A stretch of 64,000 nt of DNA from VXLM01 sp034421575 (GTDB lineage Bacteria; Chloroflexota; Dehalococcoidia; Lucifugimonadales; VXLM01): the NCBI GenBank assembly GCA_034421575.1, contig DAOUKG010000060.1, positions 90,803-154,802 on the forward strand. Direction: 5' to 3'. Positions 62,235 to 64,000 of the stretch are shown in pieces (positions within the stretch are counted from its first letter, which is position 1; the number at the start of each line of letters is the position of its first letter). A model generated the notes under the pieces. The model was not told where the DNA came from. It searched no databases and worked only from the letters and a program-made list of their open reading frames with translations. The translations under genes were made by a program, and so were the position numbers.

Positions 62235-62849
62235 CTAGTTGTGAGGCGCTCGCTCGCGCCAAAGGTTCGTTACCTCGCATCGCAGCCCTTCGGGACTGCC
62301 GCTGTTGTCGATGATCGCGTCAGCGTACTCGTTTCGCTCCCGCTCCGTGACCTGGGACTCGATTCGTGCCCTGATGGCACTCTCGTCCAGACCGCTCCTC
62401 GCCTGCACCCTTGCGATAACCTGCTCCGCTGGGGCAGTGACCACCCATATCTCATCGAGCATCTTCGTCCACTGGGACTGCTGCTTGATCGCCTCGATCA
62501 GCAGGGGGACCTCGACGACTGCAACCCGCGCTCCATCGTGTTCAAGTCCGGTGATGCGCTCCTCGAGGAGTCGCCGGACGATTGGGTGGATGATTGCGTT
62601 CAGTCTCTTGCGGGCCTCCTCATCGCCGAACACGATGCCGCCGAGCGCATTCCGGTCGACCTTGCCGTCTGCGTCGAGGACGCCTTCCCCGAACGTCTCG
62701 ACGACCTTCTGCCATCCGGGCGTATCAGGTTCATACGCCTCATGGGCAACCTTGTCCGCCTCGATGACCTCGGCTCCCAGTTCTCTAAGGAGCCCGGAGA
62801 CCGTCGACTTGCCGGTCCCGATCCCGCCTGTAAGTCCTATGACGAACAT
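62235..62849 (-). CDS. coaE: Dephospho-CoA kinase
   Basis: Last step of CoA synthesis. A 204-residue P-loop kinase with GLTGGIGTGKST (5-16), the EADKVAHEAYEPDTPGWQKV block and a C-terminal NSGSPEGLRCEV. It heads the coaE-norQ-Nudix-norD run, with 16 bases before norQ. Nothing suggests a truncated or atypical enzyme. Confidence 0.92.
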   Translation of the reverse strand: MFVIGLTGGIGTGKSTVSGLLRELGAEVIEADKVAHEAYEPDTPGWQKVVETFGEGVLDADGKVDRNALGGIVFGDEEARKRLNAIIHPIVRRLLEERITGLEHDGARVAVVEVPLLIEAIKQQSQWTKMLDEIWVVTAPAEQVIARVQARSGLDESAIRARIESQVTERERNEYADAIIDNSGSPEGLRCEVTNLWRERAPHN

Positions 62850-63100
62850 AGCCTCAGGTCACCGATTTCAACCTACACATGATAGCAACGCCCTTGAAGA
62901 AGGGTCAAGCAAACGTACTGCACCAAAATCCCCCACCCGTCATTCCGGCGTAGGCCGGAATCCAGAAAGCTTAGTTAGCAAGAATACGGCCATTTGTGTC
63001 CAACAAGACTCTGTCGATACCCTCCACTATGCTAGAGTGGAGAGTACAAACCCCCAGCACCTAGCACCCAGAACCCAGCACCCAGAACCCAGCACCCCCA
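62850..63100. repeat. Intergenic region with palindrome and 14-bp tandem repeat
   Basis: An ATTCCGGC palindrome (62939-62970), a CTCCACT/AGTGGAG hairpin (63022-63042) overlapping a TATGCT box, then a 14-bp tandem unit AGCACCCAGAACCC (63063-63076, 63077-63090, partial to 63099) abutting the start codon at 63101. Confidence 0.6.
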
Positions 63101-63451
63101 ATGTCCTCCACCGAACCTAGAAAAGGCATCCTCTTCGGCTTGGCGTCGGGATTCGTGGCGATCACGTGCTGCGTCTCGCCGGTCGTCTTTGTCCTGCTCG
63201 GCATCGCGACGGCCGCCGAGGCCGTCACGCTTGGCGACACGCTGTACTACGAATACGGATGGTACTTCCGCACGGCGGGACTGATCGTTGCCGTAATCGC
63301 CGCCGTACTGTTTCTGCGCGGACGGAACCAGTGCAACATCCGGGGGACGTACAACTATCGCTGGATGCTCGTCATCCTCGTCGCGTCGGGCGCCGCCACC
63401 TACGCCGGACTCTTCTGGTTCACCAAGTACCTCGGCATCTGGTTCGGCTGA
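63101..63451 (+). CDS. Small membrane protein, 116 residues
   Basis: Three predicted membrane segments: SGFVAITCCVSPVVFVLLGI (with a Cys pair), TAGLIVAVIAAVLFL and MLVILVASGAATYAGLFWF. The intramembrane Cys pair in the first segment and a Cys in RGRNQCNIRG resemble the MerT/MerC style of mercuric or thiol transporters, but overall similarity is weak. No ribosome site: the 14-bp tandem repeat runs up to the ATG. Annotated as unknown. Confidence 0.6.
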   Translation: MSSTEPRKGILFGLASGFVAITCCVSPVVFVLLGIATAAEAVTLGDTLYYEYGWYFRTAGLIVAVIAAVLFLRGRNQCNIRGTYNYRWMLVILVASGAATYAGLFWFTKYLGIWFG

Positions 63452-63532
63452 CGCTGCCACCGTGTACAACGCCGTGAGACTGCCACCAAGGAAGCTGCAA
63501 CGGTTCTGAATAGGAAAGCGCGCTGGAAAACA

Positions 63533-63806
63533 CGTTCGCCCTGAGCCTGTCGAAGGGCAATTGTCCTAGCACCTACCCGTCATTCCCGCGCAGGCGGGAA
63601 TCCATCCTTCCTCCCTGCGCTCTCTGTGACCTCTGCGGTGAATTCTGCTTCCCCTTGTGGTCACCCAGCCGTTCGCCCTGAGCCTGTCGAAGGGCAGTTC
63701 TCCTGGCACCCACCCGTCATTCCCGCGCAGGCGGGAATCCATCCTTCCTCTCTGCGCTCTCTGTGACCTCTGCGGTGAATTCTGCTTCCCCTTTTGGTCA
63801 CCCAGC
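63533..63806. repeat. 137-bp tandem duplication
   Basis: Two nearly identical 137-bp units (63533-63669 and 63670-63806), each with a repeat-A start, an ATTCCCGC palindrome and a CTCTGTGACCTCTGCGGTGA segment; the beginning of a third unit follows at 63807 before switching to repeat B. Confidence 0.8.
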
Positions 63807-63816
63807 CGTTCGCCCT

Positions 63817-63866
63817 GAGCAGCGTTACGCCCCGTGCGGGGGCCGTGCAGGGGTGTCAGTAACTAT
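63817..63866 (-). repeat. Repeat-B element, reverse copy
   Basis: CTGAGCAGCGTTACGCCCC to GGGGGCCGTGCAGGGGTGTCAGTAACT, the reverse complement of the element at 50890-50941. It is joined directly to the first 14 bases shared with repeat A. Confidence 0.6.
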
Positions 63867-64000
63867 ACCGTGCAATCACGAGAAAGTACGTTCGGCCTGA
63901 GCCTGTCGAAGGCCCTCTTATCCCCTCTCCCGTCGTGGGAGAGGGCTAGGGTGAGGGTGATGCCCCGACGTAGGCGAGAGCAGTTACTTGAAAGCCTGTC

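Larger units (their letters stand above)
63452..64000. repeat. Terminal repeat block
   Basis: No gene. It is made of repeat-A copies (63533, 63670, 63889 and a half at 63807), ATTCCCGC palindromes (63582, 63719), the CACAGAG-type element, a reverse repeat-B copy (63817-63866) and a CCCTCTCCC hairpin (63923-63945). Confidence 0.7.

Noticed and set aside
63533..63823. Repeated units with palindromes as a possible CRISPR array
   Set aside because: The period is 137 bp, the copies are adjacent without unique spacers, and no cas gene is in the window.
1..64000. tRNA, rRNA, IS element or prophage
   Set aside because: No cloverleaf-like sequence, rRNA core sequence, transposase or phage structural gene was recognised by eye on either strand.

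Overview
The window is 64 kb of GC-rich, gene-dense bacterial chromosome with no rRNA, tRNA, CRISPR array, recognisable transposase or phage gene. The gene set suggests a free-living aerobic heterotroph. It includes two proteins of probably F420-using families (a PPOX-fold protein and an LLM-class oxidoreductase), a two-subunit glycine decarboxylase, a GlcDEF-type glycolate oxidase, FabL-type enoyl reduction, many GTG/TTG starts and several promoters that leave almost no 5' leader. Together with the many short intergenic palindromes this fits Chloroflexota, most likely a Dehalococcoidia/SAR202-like lineage. That assignment is inference; no phylogenetic marker is present.

Layout. 1-4959 (+): trpE-trpG-(PPOX protein)-trpD-trpC-trpF, without trpBA. 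4956-8324: a Gfo/Idh/MocA oxidoreductase (-), an ADP-ribosylglycohydrolase and a homocysteine S-methyltransferase-family enzyme (+). 8380-9333: a NYN-domain protein preceded by a consensus promoter and a two-hairpin leader. 9394-14316: dppD-dppF ATPases followed at once by a 934-residue MmeI-like fused restriction-modification enzyme. 14317-15145: non-coding, repeat-rich. 15146-23900 (-): two very large FtsX-type permeases flanking an eight-repeat PQQ-like propeller, with no ATPase. 24316-26189: a leaderless YgfZ/GcvT-like gene converging on a class A beta-lactamase-fold protein. 26293-29736 (+): lipid operon (two hotdog-fold dehydratases, plsX, fabG, fabL). 29733-34972 (-): LLM oxidoreductase-gcvT-gcvH-gcvPA-gcvPB. 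35130-37400 (-): a lipoprotein with 14 kelch motifs.

37778-45819 is an accessory stretch: aldehyde dehydrogenase, Uma2 nuclease, a zinc alcohol dehydrogenase interrupted by an in-frame stop, small ORFs with their own promoter, a ribbon-helix-helix protein, a threonine dehydratase-like enzyme, a HigBA pair, a D12-class adenine methylase, a decayed fragment and a Nudix hydrolase. 45785-50690 (-): glcD-glcE-glcF plus an SDR whose catalytic Tyr and Lys are replaced. 50970-56920: a small membrane protein, a divergent pair of carbohydrate-enzyme-like proteins and a creatinase-like M24 hydrolase. 56944-57228: an orphan HicB. 57280-62849 (-): coaE-norQ-Nudix-norD, an AAA+/VWA chaperone pair without its usual client. 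63101-63451: a small membrane protein; the end of the window is repeats.

The most interesting signals are: (i) the ATPase-less FtsX/propeller/FtsX operon; (ii) a 46-bp promoter-plus-start cassette shared by glcD and a TIM-barrel gene, with the latter's neighbour driven by a back-to-back divergent promoter; (iii) families of intergenic hairpins whose stems vary with compensating changes around invariant loops, including one element nested in another; (iv) the hairpin leader of the NYN gene; (v) a strong promoter with helically phased repeats in an otherwise empty 829-bp gap.
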